Positions 17,188 through 27,626 of a stretch of 64,000 nucleotides of DNA are shown one piece after another. The position numbers and the translations under genes are program-made. This stretch comes from Cyanobacteria bacterium SIG29 (GTDB lineage: Bacteria; Cyanobacteriota; Vampirovibrionia; Gastranaerophilales; Gastranaerophilaceae), in assembly GCA_015152515.1 (NCBI GenBank), contig SUTV01000004.1, forward strand, positions 86,792 to 150,791, read 5' to 3'. Numbering within the stretch: position 1 is the stretch's first letter; every line of letters starts with the position of its first letter. Below the pieces are notes generated by a model. It searched no databases, had not been told where the DNA came from, and saw only the letters and a list, made by a program, of their open reading frames with translations.

Positions 17188-18933
17188 ATGAAAGCACTGT
17201 TTATTTTTCCACCTTTTTATTCACAACACAGTATCAGTTGCGGTATTCCTCAAATTTTAAGCTATTTAAAAACAAAAAATCATAATGTTAAAGCCCTTGA
17301 TTTAAATATGAAGTTTTTCAATTATTTATATAATGAAAAAGTCCTTAATAACCTTTTATTAGAAGCATATGAAATATACAAAAATCGCAATAAATATAAT
17401 CTTCCGTCTAAATATTACAATTTTTTGGAAGCATTTTTCAGCAATAAAAAATTAGTTTATAAAATTCATAAAACGATTAAAAATATTGATAATATTAAAC
17501 AAGGTTTAAAATCACAAAAAAAGTTTAATAATTTACGAATACAACAATTTCTATTAAAGGAAGTAAAATACATTCAAATTTTAATAAATTTAATTTTTAT
17601 GGAAGAATCACTTTATAAAGACAAAGAATATTATATTAATGATTCTAAAATTTCAACATATAAAAATTTCCTTAATTTAATTCTTGATGACATTCTTAAA
17701 GAAAATTATGATTATATAGGGTTTTCCACTAGCGGAGATACTCAATTTTTATCTTCTCTTATTGCAGCTAAATTATTAAAAGAAAAAGGTTATAAAGGGA
17801 AAATCGGACTTGGTGGTTCTGATATCTTTAGAAAATTAAAAATTATTAAAGAGGATAAATTATTATTTAAAAAATATATAGATATCGCAATGCTAGGGCC
17901 GGGCGAATATGCTCACGAAGAATATTTTGAGTTTTTAAATGGTAAAAGAGAACTCAAAGATGTATGCAACATCATTCACCTTGATAATAATGAAAATATT
18001 ATTGTAAATGAAGAAAAATATCTTCCTATAAATAACTACCATATTCCTTGTTATGATGATTATGATTTTTCAGAATATATACTCCCAGAGCCAATTTTAC
18101 CGATTAGAGCATCATATGCTTGTTATTGGGGTAAATGCGTATTCTGTGCATACTATTATAATGATAGAAATGGTTTATTTATTCGTAAAGTCGATGATTT
18201 AATCGAAGAAATTAAAATCTATATTGAAAAATATAATGTAAATACATTCTTATTTGCAGATCATGCACTGCCGCCAAAATATTTAGATGAATTTGCAACT
18301 AAAATTCTCGAACAAAAAATTGAAATATATTTCTTTATGCAAAGCAGACTTGATGATGGTTTTGATAAAACTTTACTAAAAAAACTATACAAAGCTGGAT
18401 TAAGAATTTGCGGATGGGGATTAGAATCAGCCTCACAAAAACTCCTAGAAAAAATGAACAAAGGCATTAATATTAATTCTGCTCTAAAAATTCTTAAAAC
18501 AGCACATTCTATTGGCATTCAAAACTTCGTATATATGATAAAAGGTTTCCCAGGAGAAACAGATTATGATTTTGAATTATCATATAATTTTATAAAAAAG
18601 AATATTAAACTCATGAGAAACTTAAGGGTTGCTTATTTCAATCTGGATACAGCCTCATATATGTATTCCCATCCAGAAGAATTCGGAATTAATAAAGAGC
18701 TTATAAAACAGGCTGAAGCTAAACTCGAATATAATGATTCACTTCGAGGAGATGTAATTGGATATAAACTTTCAAGAACACAAGAAGAAAAAATAAACGA
18801 AATTGAAAAACGTTGTAATGAATATAATAAAATGCCAATTGGAACACTTGAATCAATCTTGTTATATTCAAAATATAATACGAATTTCTTAAACAATATA
18901 AAATTTATGATACAATCAATTTGTAAAAATTAA
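17188..18933 (+). CDS. radical SAM protein, array copy 2
   Basis: ASYACYWGKCVFCAYYYN; conserved with copy 1 throughout. Confidence 0.88.
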   Translation: MKALFIFPPFYSQHSISCGIPQILSYLKTKNHNVKALDLNMKFFNYLYNEKVLNNLLLEAYEIYKNRNKYNLPSKYYNFLEAFFSNKKLVYKIHKTIKNIDNIKQGLKSQKKFNNLRIQQFLLKEVKYIQILINLIFMEESLYKDKEYYINDSKISTYKNFLNLILDDILKENYDYIGFSTSGDTQFLSSLIAAKLLKEKGYKGKIGLGGSDIFRKLKIIKEDKLLFKKYIDIAMLGPGEYAHEEYFEFLNGKRELKDVCNIIHLDNNENIIVNEEKYLPINNYHIPCYDDYDFSEYILPEPILPIRASYACYWGKCVFCAYYYNDRNGLFIRKVDDLIEEIKIYIEKYNVNTFLFADHALPPKYLDEFATKILEQKIEIYFFMQSRLDDGFDKTLLKKLYKAGLRICGWGLESASQKLLEKMNKGININSALKILKTAHSIGIQNFVYMIKGFPGETDYDFELSYNFIKKNIKLMRNLRVAYFNLDTASYMYSHPEEFGINKELIKQAEAKLEYNDSLRGDVIGYKLSRTQEEKINEIEKRCNEYNKMPIGTLESILLYSKYNTNFLNNIKFMIQSICKN

Positions 18934-18939
18934 GGACTA

Positions 18940-20652
18940 ATGATGAAAGCACTGTTTATTTTTCCACCGCTTTATTCACAGTTTAGTATCAGTTGCGGTA
19001 TTCCTCAAATTTTAAGCTATTTGAAAACAAAAAATTATGATGTTAAAGCTCTTGATTTAAACATAAAATTTTATAATTATTTATACAATGAAAAAGTCCT
19101 AAATAATCTTTTATTAGAATTATATGAAATCTATAAAAATAAAAATAAATACAATCTTCCTGTTAAATATTACAACCGCTTAGATGAATTTTTTAACAAT
19201 AAAAAATTGGTTCATAAAGTTCATAATGAAATTAAAAATATTGATAATATCAAACAGAGTTTAAAATCAAAAAAAAGATTTATAGATTTATTTAAGAAAG
19301 AAAACAATATAGTAACTGCAATTGCAGACATTCAAAAATTATTAGATTTTATTTCTAAGGATGAAACACCTTATGAAGATAGAAAATATTTTATTAATGA
19401 GTCTACAATTTCAACATATAAAAGTTTTCTTAATCTGGTTATTGATGACATTCTAAAAGAAAATTACGATTATATAGGCTTTTCAGCGAATGGAGATTCT
19501 CAATTTATATCTTCTCTTATCACAGCAAAATTATTAAAAGAAAAAGGTTATAAAGGTAAAATTGGGCTTGGCGGTACTAATGTATTTAATGATTTAAAAG
19601 TCATTAAAGAAGATAAATCATTATTCCAAAAATATGTTGATATTGTTATCGTAGGTCAAGGAGAATACGCTCACGAAGAATATTTTGAGTTTTTAAACGG
19701 CAAAAGAGAACTCAAAGATGTATGCAATATTATTTATCTTGATGATAACGACTGTATTATTGCAAGCAAAGAAAAATATCTTTCTGTAAAAGATTATTGT
19801 ATTCCTTGTTTTGATGATTATGATTTAACCGAATATATGCTCCCAGAACCAATCTTTCCGATTAGAGCATCTTATGGATGTTATTGGGGAAAATGTGTAT
19901 TTTGCACATACTATTATAATGATAAAAACGGCTTCTTTATTCGTAAAGTTGATGATTTAATTGAAGAAATTAAATTCTATATTGAAAAATATAATGTAGA
20001 TACATTTATATTTGCAGATGCTTCACTGCCACCTAAATATTTAGATGAATTTGCGACGAAACTTATAGAACAAAAAATTAAAATCTACTTCTTTATGCAA
20101 AATAGACTTGAAGCTGCTTTTGATGAAACATTACTGAAAAAACTATACAAAGCCGGATTAAGAGTTTGCGGATGGGGCTTAGAATCAGCTTCACCTAAAA
20201 TCTTAGAAAAAATGAACAAAGGTATTAATATTGATTCTGCTCAAAAAATTCTTGAAACAGCGCACTCTGTAGGCATTTTTAACAGAGTAAATTGGATATA
20301 TAATTTCCCAAGTGAAACGATTGATGATTTTAATTTGACATATGATTTTATCAAAAAAAATATTAAATTCATTGATAACCACGCTGTAAACTGTTTTGTG
20401 CTTCCAACATTTTCATATATGTATTCTCATCCAGAGGAATTTGGATTTGAGAAAAATTTTTTCAAACAAATAGCGTCCAATCATAAAGACTCTGACTGCC
20501 TAAAAGCAGAGTGGCTAGGTATTCCAACTAAAACAGAAGTGCAAGACAAAGTTTTTGAAATTCGACGCTTAATTATGCAAGAAAAGAAATTAATAACTAC
20601 AAATAGTGAATTACTAACTATATTATCGAAATATGGTTTATATGAAAAATAA
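18940..20652 (+). CDS. radical SAM protein, array copy 3
   Basis: ASYGCYWGKCVFCTYYYN; C-terminal type B tail. Confidence 0.88.
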   Translation: MMKALFIFPPLYSQFSISCGIPQILSYLKTKNYDVKALDLNIKFYNYLYNEKVLNNLLLELYEIYKNKNKYNLPVKYYNRLDEFFNNKKLVHKVHNEIKNIDNIKQSLKSKKRFIDLFKKENNIVTAIADIQKLLDFISKDETPYEDRKYFINESTISTYKSFLNLVIDDILKENYDYIGFSANGDSQFISSLITAKLLKEKGYKGKIGLGGTNVFNDLKVIKEDKSLFQKYVDIVIVGQGEYAHEEYFEFLNGKRELKDVCNIIYLDDNDCIIASKEKYLSVKDYCIPCFDDYDLTEYMLPEPIFPIRASYGCYWGKCVFCTYYYNDKNGFFIRKVDDLIEEIKFYIEKYNVDTFIFADASLPPKYLDEFATKLIEQKIKIYFFMQNRLEAAFDETLLKKLYKAGLRVCGWGLESASPKILEKMNKGINIDSAQKILETAHSVGIFNRVNWIYNFPSETIDDFNLTYDFIKKNIKFIDNHAVNCFVLPTFSYMYSHPEEFGFEKNFFKQIASNHKDSDCLKAEWLGIPTKTEVQDKVFEIRRLIMQEKKLITTNSELLTILSKYGLYEK

Positions 20653-20704
20653 TGAAAAATCCCTGCCGGATTGAAATTTCCTTGATAAAAGAAATACGCC
20701 TTTA

Positions 20705-20739
20705 TGATATAATTAATCCATAAATAATAATAAGGACTA
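20705..20739 (+). promoter_or_regulatory. extended -10 promoter/leader of rSAM gene 4
   Basis: TGATATAATtaatccataaataataatAAGGActaATG. Confidence 0.65.
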
Positions 20740-22452
20740 ATGATGAAAGCACTGTTTATTTTTCCACCGTTTTATTCACAATATAGTATCAGTTGCGGTA
20801 TTCCTCAAATTTTAAGCTATTTGAAAGCTAAAAATTATGATGTTAAAGTCCTTGATTTAAATATTAAATTTTATAATTATTTATACAACGAAAAAGTCCT
20901 TAATAATCTTTTATTAGAAACATATGAAATTTATAAAAATAAAGATAAATATAATCTTCCTTGCGAATATTACAACCATTTGGAAGAATTTTTTAGCAAT
21001 AAAAAATTGGTTTATAAAGTTCATAATGCAATTAAAAATATTGATAATATCAAACAGAGTTTAAAATCAAAAGAAGAATTTAAAAATTTACGCACTCAGC
21101 AGTTTTTATTAACTGCAATAAAAGACATTCAATTTTTAATAAATTTAATTTTTATGGAAGAATCATTATATAAAGATAGAGAATATTTTATTAATGATTC
21201 TGTGATTTCGACATTTAAAAGTTTCCTTGAGTCACATATAGAAGATATTCTTAAAGAAAATTACGATTATATTGGGTTTTCAGTCAACTGGGATTCTCAA
21301 TTTATATCTTCTCTTATCACAGCTAAATTATTAAAAGAAAAAGGTTATAAAGGTAAAATCGGACTCGGCGGTACTGATATCTTTAGAGAGTTGAAAATTA
21401 TTAAAGAGGATAAATCGTTATTTCAAAAATATGTTGATATTGTCATTGTAGGTCAGGGAGAATATGCGCATGAAGAATATTTTGAGTTTTTAAACGGCAA
21501 AAGAGAACTCAAAGATGTAAGCAATATTATTTATCTTGATAAAAATATTATTGTAAACAAAGAAAAATATCTTTCTGTAAAAGACTACTGCATTCCTTGT
21601 TATGATGATTATGATTTTACAGAATATATGCTTCCCGAGCCAATTTTACCAATCAGAGCATCTTATGGATGTTATTGGGGTAAATGTACATTTTGCTTAC
21701 AATATTATCTTGACAAACCCTACTTCTTTATCCGTAAAGTTGATGATTTAATTGAAGAAATCAAATTAAATATCAAAAAATATAATGTGAACACATTCGT
21801 ATTTTCTGATACATCCTTACCACCTGCTTATTTAGATGAATTTGCATCTAAAATTATTAAACAAAAAATTAAAATATATTTTTTAATATCAAACAGACTT
21901 GAAAGTGATTTTGATAAAACTTTACTTGAAAAACTATACAAAGCAGGATTTAGAGTTTGTTTATGGGGTTTAGAGTCAGCATCACCTAAAATCTTAGAAA
22001 AAATGAATAAAGGAACAAATGTTGATACTGCTCAAAAAATCCTTGAAGTAGCACATTCTGTTGGCATTTTTAATGTAATTGGTTGGATGTATAATTTCCC
22101 TGGAGAGACAATTGAAGATTTTGATTTGACGTGTAATTTTATCAAGGAAAATATTAAATTTATAAAAACTATATTATATTGTCCATTTCATTTACCTACT
22201 TTTTCATATATATATTCCCACCCCGAAGAATTCGGGCTTGATAAAGAACTTATTAATCAGGCAGAAACTAAACTGCAATATAATGATTTAATTCCTGGAG
22301 ATATGGTTGGATGTAACCTTTCAAGCATACAAGAAGAAAAAATAGGTGAAATTGAAAAATTTTGTTATGAATATAATAAAATGCCAGTTGGAACATCTGA
22401 AACTCTTTTATTATATTCAAAATATAATGATATAAAGAACGATAAGGACTAA
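20740..22452 (+). CDS. radical SAM protein, array copy 4
   Basis: ASYGCYWGKCTFCLQYYLDKP; C-terminal type A tail. Confidence 0.88.
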   Translation: MMKALFIFPPFYSQYSISCGIPQILSYLKAKNYDVKVLDLNIKFYNYLYNEKVLNNLLLETYEIYKNKDKYNLPCEYYNHLEEFFSNKKLVYKVHNAIKNIDNIKQSLKSKEEFKNLRTQQFLLTAIKDIQFLINLIFMEESLYKDREYFINDSVISTFKSFLESHIEDILKENYDYIGFSVNWDSQFISSLITAKLLKEKGYKGKIGLGGTDIFRELKIIKEDKSLFQKYVDIVIVGQGEYAHEEYFEFLNGKRELKDVSNIIYLDKNIIVNKEKYLSVKDYCIPCYDDYDFTEYMLPEPILPIRASYGCYWGKCTFCLQYYLDKPYFFIRKVDDLIEEIKLNIKKYNVNTFVFSDTSLPPAYLDEFASKIIKQKIKIYFLISNRLESDFDKTLLEKLYKAGFRVCLWGLESASPKILEKMNKGTNVDTAQKILEVAHSVGIFNVIGWMYNFPGETIEDFDLTCNFIKENIKFIKTILYCPFHLPTFSYIYSHPEEFGLDKELINQAETKLQYNDLIPGDMVGCNLSSIQEEKIGEIEKFCYEYNKMPVGTSETLLLYSKYNDIKNDKD

Positions 22453-24161
22453 TGATGAAAGCACTGTTTATTTTTCCTCCGTTTTATTCACAGTTTAGTA
22501 TCAGTTGCGGTATTCCTCAAATTTTAAGCTTTTTGAAAGCAAAAAATTATGATGTTAAAGCCCTTGATTTAAATATAAAATTTTTCAATTATCTATACAA
22601 TGAAAAAGTTCTGAATAATCTCTTATTTGAATTATATGAAATCTATAAAAATAAAGATAAATATAATCTTCCTATTGAATATTACAACCGTTTGGAAGAA
22701 TTTTTCAGTAATAAAAAATTGGTTTATAAAATTCACAATACAATTAAAAATATTGATAATATCAAACAGAGTTTAAAATCTTTAAAAGAATTTATGGTTT
22801 TTTTCAAGAAAGAAAATAATATAGTAACTGAAATTGAGGATATTCAAAAGTTATCGAATTTTATTTTTAGAGATGAAACACCCTACGAGGATAGAAAATA
22901 TTTAATTAATGAGTCTACAATTTCAACATATAAAAGTTTTCTTAAACCATTTATTGATGACATTCTTAAAGAAAATTACGATTATATCGGTTTTTCAGTA
23001 AACGGAGATTCTCAATTTATATCTTCTATAATCACAGCTAAATTACTAAAAGAAAAAGGATATAAAGGTAAAATAGGGCTTGGCGGTACTAGTATCTTTA
23101 AAGATTTAAAAGTTATTAAAGAAGACAAATCTTTATTTCAAAAATATATTGATATTGCAATAGTAGGACAAGGAGAATATGCTCACGAAGAATATTTTGA
23201 GTTTTTAAATGGCAAAAGAGAACTTAAAGATGTATGCAACATTATTTATCTTGATAAAAATATTGTTGTAAACGAAAAAAAATATCTTTCTGTAAAAGAT
23301 TATTGTATTCCTTGCTATGATGATTATGATTTTTCTGAATATATGCGCCCAGAGCCAGTATTGCCGATTAGAGCATCATATGGTTGTTATTGGGGGAAAT
23401 GTACATTTTGTGCACTTTATTACAACGAAAGAAACTACTTCTTTATCCGCAAAGTCGATGATTTAATTGAAGAAATCAAATTAAATATCAAAAAATATAA
23501 TGTGAATACATTTTACTTCGTTGACTCAGCATTGCCACCAAAATATTTAGATGAATTTGCGACTAAAATTATCGAACAAAAAATTAAAATATATTTCTTG
23601 ATGCAAGGTAGATTTGAAGAAGATTTTGACAAACCTTTACTTGAAAAATTGCATAAAGCAGGATTGATTTTCTGTTTTTGGGGTTTAGAGTCAGCGTCAC
23701 CTAGAATTTTAGAAAAAATAAAAAAAGGCATTAATGTTGATACTGCTCAAAAAATTCTTGAAACAGCGCACTCTGTTGGGATTCTTAACGGAATTTATTG
23801 GATGTATAATTTCCCAGAAGAAACAATTGATGATTTTAATTTAACATATGATTTTGTTAAACGAAATGTTAAGTTTGCAGAAAACCATTCTTCAAACCGC
23901 TTTATGCTTACGACTTTTTCATATATGTATTCTCACCCTGAAGAATTCGGACTTGATGAAAAACTTATTAAACAAGCTGAAAACAATCACAAAGACTGTG
24001 ACTGTTTATATGCAGAGTGGCTAGGCATTCCAATTAAACCAGAAATACAAGATAAAGTTTTTGAAATTCAACGTTTAATTATGCAAAAAAATAAAATAAT
24101 AGCTACCGGCAGTGAACTTCTAACTACATTAATAAAATACAATAAAAATGAGGACAAATAA
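22452..24161 (+). CDS. radical SAM protein, array copy 5
   Basis: ASYGCYWGKCTFCALYYN; start overlaps the copy 4 stop (TAATG). Confidence 0.88.
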   Translation: MMKALFIFPPFYSQFSISCGIPQILSFLKAKNYDVKALDLNIKFFNYLYNEKVLNNLLFELYEIYKNKDKYNLPIEYYNRLEEFFSNKKLVYKIHNTIKNIDNIKQSLKSLKEFMVFFKKENNIVTEIEDIQKLSNFIFRDETPYEDRKYLINESTISTYKSFLKPFIDDILKENYDYIGFSVNGDSQFISSIITAKLLKEKGYKGKIGLGGTSIFKDLKVIKEDKSLFQKYIDIAIVGQGEYAHEEYFEFLNGKRELKDVCNIIYLDKNIVVNEKKYLSVKDYCIPCYDDYDFSEYMRPEPVLPIRASYGCYWGKCTFCALYYNERNYFFIRKVDDLIEEIKLNIKKYNVNTFYFVDSALPPKYLDEFATKIIEQKIKIYFLMQGRFEEDFDKPLLEKLHKAGLIFCFWGLESASPRILEKIKKGINVDTAQKILETAHSVGILNGIYWMYNFPEETIDDFNLTYDFVKRNVKFAENHSSNRFMLTTFSYMYSHPEEFGLDEKLIKQAENNHKDCDCLYAEWLGIPIKPEIQDKVFEIQRLIMQKNKIIATGSELLTTLIKYNKNEDK

Positions 24162-25867
24162 TGAAAGCACTGTTTATTTTTCCTCCGTTTTATTCACAAT
24201 TTAATATAAATACAGGCATTCCTCAGATTATAAGCTTTTTAAAAGCAAAAAATTATGATGTTAAAGCGCTTGATTTAAATATAAAATTTTTCAATTATTT
24301 ATACAATGAAAAAGTCCTAAATAATCTCTTATTAGAAACATATGAAATTTATAAAAATAAAGATAAATATAATCTTCCTTGCGAATATTACAAACTTTTG
24401 GAAGAATTTTTCGGTAATAAAAAATTAGTTTATAAAGTTCATAATGCAATTAAAAATATTGATAATATCAAACAAAGTTTAAAATCAAAAAAAGGTTTTA
24501 TAGAACTTTTTAAAAATGAAAATAATATAATCACTGAAATTACAGATATTCAAAAATTATCAGATTTTATCTTTAAAGATTTAACATCATATGAAGATAG
24601 AAAATATTTCATTAATGACTCTGTAATTTCAACATATGAAAGCTTTCTTAAGCTAGTTATTGATGACATTCTTAAAGAAAATTACGATTATATTGGTTTT
24701 TCAGTAAACGGAGATTCCCAATTTATATCTTCTATTATTACAGCTAAATTACTAAAAGAAAAAGGATATAAAGGTAAAATTGGGCTAGGTGGCATTAATA
24801 TTTTTAAAGATTTAAAAATCATCAAAGAAGATAAATCGTTATTCCAAAAATATATTGATGTTGTTATTGTAGGGCAAGGCGAATATGCTCACGAGGAATA
24901 CTTTGAGTATTTAAATGGAGAAAGGGAACTCAAAGAAGTATGCAACATTATTTATCTTAATGAAAATATTTTTGTGAACAAAGAAAAATATCTTTCTGTA
25001 AATGATTATTCTATTCCTTGTTATGATGATTATGATTTTACAGAATATATGCTCCCAGAACCAATCTTTCCGATTAGAGCATCTTATGGATGTTATTGGG
25101 GGAAATGCACATTCTGTGCACATTATTATAACAACAAAAAACACTTCTTTATTCGAAAAGTTGATGATTTAATTGAAGAAATTAAATTCTATATTAAAAC
25201 ATATAATGTTAATACGCTCTGCTTCGTTGACTCAGCATTGCCACCTAAATATTTGGATGAATTTGCGACTAAAATTATCGAACAAAAAATTAAAATATAT
25301 TTTATGATGCAAAACAGATTTGAAGATGATTTTGATGAAGTATTACTCAAAAAACTGCATAAAGCTGGATTAATCCATTGTTTCTGGGGGTTAGAGTCAG
25401 CGTCACCTAAAATTTTAGAAAAAATGAATAAAGGCATTAATATTAATACTGCTCAAAAAATTCTTGAAACAGCACACTCTGTTGGGATTCTTAACGGGAT
25501 TTATTGGATGTATAATTTCCCAGAAGAAACAATTGATGATTTTAATTTGACTTATAATTTCATTAAAAAAAATATTGAATATATAGATAATGTTGTTGAT
25601 AACCGTTTTATGCTTCCAACTTTTTCATACATGTATTCAAACCCTAAGGAGTTTGGACTTAATGAAGAAATAATTAAACAAGTAGAAAACAATCACAAAG
25701 GTTCTGACTGTTTAGATGCGGAGTGGTTGGGTATTCCAATGACAACAGAAGCCCAAAATAAAGTTTTTGAAATTCAGCGTTTAATGATGCAAAAAAATAA
25801 AATAACAATTGCTCGCAGTGAATTGATAACTACATTGGCAAAATACAAAAGAAATGAGGACAAATAA
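24161..25867 (+). CDS. radical SAM protein, array copy 6
   Basis: ASYGCYWGKCTFCAHYYN; start overlaps the copy 5 stop (TAATG). Confidence 0.88.
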   Translation: MKALFIFPPFYSQFNINTGIPQIISFLKAKNYDVKALDLNIKFFNYLYNEKVLNNLLLETYEIYKNKDKYNLPCEYYKLLEEFFGNKKLVYKVHNAIKNIDNIKQSLKSKKGFIELFKNENNIITEITDIQKLSDFIFKDLTSYEDRKYFINDSVISTYESFLKLVIDDILKENYDYIGFSVNGDSQFISSIITAKLLKEKGYKGKIGLGGINIFKDLKIIKEDKSLFQKYIDVVIVGQGEYAHEEYFEYLNGERELKEVCNIIYLNENIFVNKEKYLSVNDYSIPCYDDYDFTEYMLPEPIFPIRASYGCYWGKCTFCAHYYNNKKHFFIRKVDDLIEEIKFYIKTYNVNTLCFVDSALPPKYLDEFATKIIEQKIKIYFMMQNRFEDDFDEVLLKKLHKAGLIHCFWGLESASPKILEKMNKGININTAQKILETAHSVGILNGIYWMYNFPEETIDDFNLTYNFIKKNIEYIDNVVDNRFMLPTFSYMYSNPKEFGLNEEIIKQVENNHKGSDCLDAEWLGIPMTTEAQNKVFEIQRLMMQKNKITIARSELITTLAKYKRNEDK

Positions 25868-27573
25868 TGAAAGCACTATTTATTTTTCCTCCTTTTTATT
25901 CACAATATAGTATCAGTTGCGGTATTCCTCAAATTTTAAGCTATTTAAAAGCAAAAAATTATGATGTTAAAGCTCTTGATTTAAACATAAAATTTTATAA
26001 TTACCTATACAACGAAAAAGTTCTAAATAATCTTTTATTAGAAACATATGAAATCTATAAAAACCACGATAAATATAATCTTCCTATAGAATATTACAAC
26101 CATCTAGAAGAATTTTTCAGTAATAAAAAATTGGTTTATAAAGTTCATAATGCAATTAAAAATATTGATGATATTAAACAGAGTTTAATATCAAAAAAGA
26201 AATTTATAGATTTTTCTGAAAAAGGAAATAATATAGTAACTGGAATTGAAGATATCCAAAAATTATTGAATCTTATATTTCCAGAGGAAACACCTTACGA
26301 TGACAGAAACTATTTTATTAATGAGTCTATGATTTCAACATATAAAAATTTCCTTAATTTAATTGTTGATGACATTCTTAAAGAAAATTATGATTATATA
26401 GGTTTTTCAGTAAACGGGGATTCTCAATTTATATCTTCTCTTATCAGCGCTAAATTATTAAAAGAAAAAGGATATAAAGGTAAAATAGGGCTTGGCGGTA
26501 CTAATTTCTTTAAAGATTTAAATGTTATTAAAGAAGATAAATCACTATTTCAAAAATATGTTGATATTGTTATTGTAGGGCAGGGAGAATATGCTCACGA
26601 AGAATATTTTGAGTTTTTAAATGGTAAAAGAGAACTCAAAGATGTATCAAACATTATTTATCTTGATGAAAATATTGTTGAGAACAAAGAAAAATATCTT
26701 TCTGTAAAAGACTACTATATTCCTTGTTACGATGATTATGATTTTACAGAATATATGCTTCCTGAACCAATATTGCCAATTAGGGCATCATATGGATGTT
26801 ATTGGGGGAAATGTGTGTTCTGTGCATATTATTATAATGATAAAAACTACTTCTTTATTCGCAAGGTTGATGATTTAATTAAAGAAATTAAATTCTATAT
26901 TGAAACCTATAATATAGATACCTTCTTATTTACAGATGCTGCACTTCCACCTAGATATTTAGATGAATTTGCGACTAAAATTATCGAACAAAAAATTAAA
27001 ATCTACTTCTATATGCAAGGCAGATTTGAAGATGATTTTGATAAGGTATTACTTAAAAAACTGCACAATGCTGGATTGAAAGTTTGCGCTTGGGGCTTAG
27101 AATCGGCTTCACCTAAAATCATAGAAAAAATGAATAAAGGAACAACTATTAATACTGCAGAAAGAATACTTAAAGAATCAAGCGAAACAGGAATTTTTAA
27201 TCATATTTATTGGATGTATGATTTCCCAAGTGAAACAATTGATGATTTCAATTTGACATATAATTTTATTAAAAAAAATATTAATTTCATAAACAATCAT
27301 AGTGCATCACAATGTACACTTCCAATTTTTTCATATATGTATTCTCATCCTGAAGAATTTGGGTTTGAGGGAAAACTGCTTAAACAAGCAAAAGACAACA
27401 ATAAAAGTTCTGACTGTTTAAAAGCCCAGTGGCTAGGTATTCCAACTAAAACAGAAATCAAAGAAAAAGTTTTTGAAATTCAGCGTTTAATTATGCAAAA
27501 ACAAAAAATTATCACCACAAGCAGTGAATTACTAACTATATTAGCGAAATATGGTATATATGAAAAACAATGA
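25867..27573 (+). CDS. radical SAM protein, array copy 7
   Basis: ASYGCYWGKCVFCAYYYN; start overlaps the copy 6 stop (TAATG). Confidence 0.88.
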   Translation: MKALFIFPPFYSQYSISCGIPQILSYLKAKNYDVKALDLNIKFYNYLYNEKVLNNLLLETYEIYKNHDKYNLPIEYYNHLEEFFSNKKLVYKVHNAIKNIDDIKQSLISKKKFIDFSEKGNNIVTGIEDIQKLLNLIFPEETPYDDRNYFINESMISTYKNFLNLIVDDILKENYDYIGFSVNGDSQFISSLISAKLLKEKGYKGKIGLGGTNFFKDLNVIKEDKSLFQKYVDIVIVGQGEYAHEEYFEFLNGKRELKDVSNIIYLDENIVENKEKYLSVKDYYIPCYDDYDFTEYMLPEPILPIRASYGCYWGKCVFCAYYYNDKNYFFIRKVDDLIKEIKFYIETYNIDTFLFTDAALPPRYLDEFATKIIEQKIKIYFYMQGRFEDDFDKVLLKKLHNAGLKVCAWGLESASPKIIEKMNKGTTINTAERILKESSETGIFNHIYWMYDFPSETIDDFNLTYNFIKKNINFINNHSASQCTLPIFSYMYSHPEEFGFEGKLLKQAKDNNKSSDCLKAQWLGIPTKTEIKEKVFEIQRLIMQKQKIITTSSELLTILAKYGIYEKQ

Positions 27574-27586
27574 AATACGCCTTTAT

Positions 27587-27626
27587 GATATAATTAATCC
27601 ATAAATAAGAAGAATAAGGACTAATA
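27587..27626 (+). promoter_or_regulatory. extended -10 promoter/leader of rSAM gene 8
   Basis: TGATATAATtaatccataaataagaagaatAAGGActaataATG. Confidence 0.65.
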
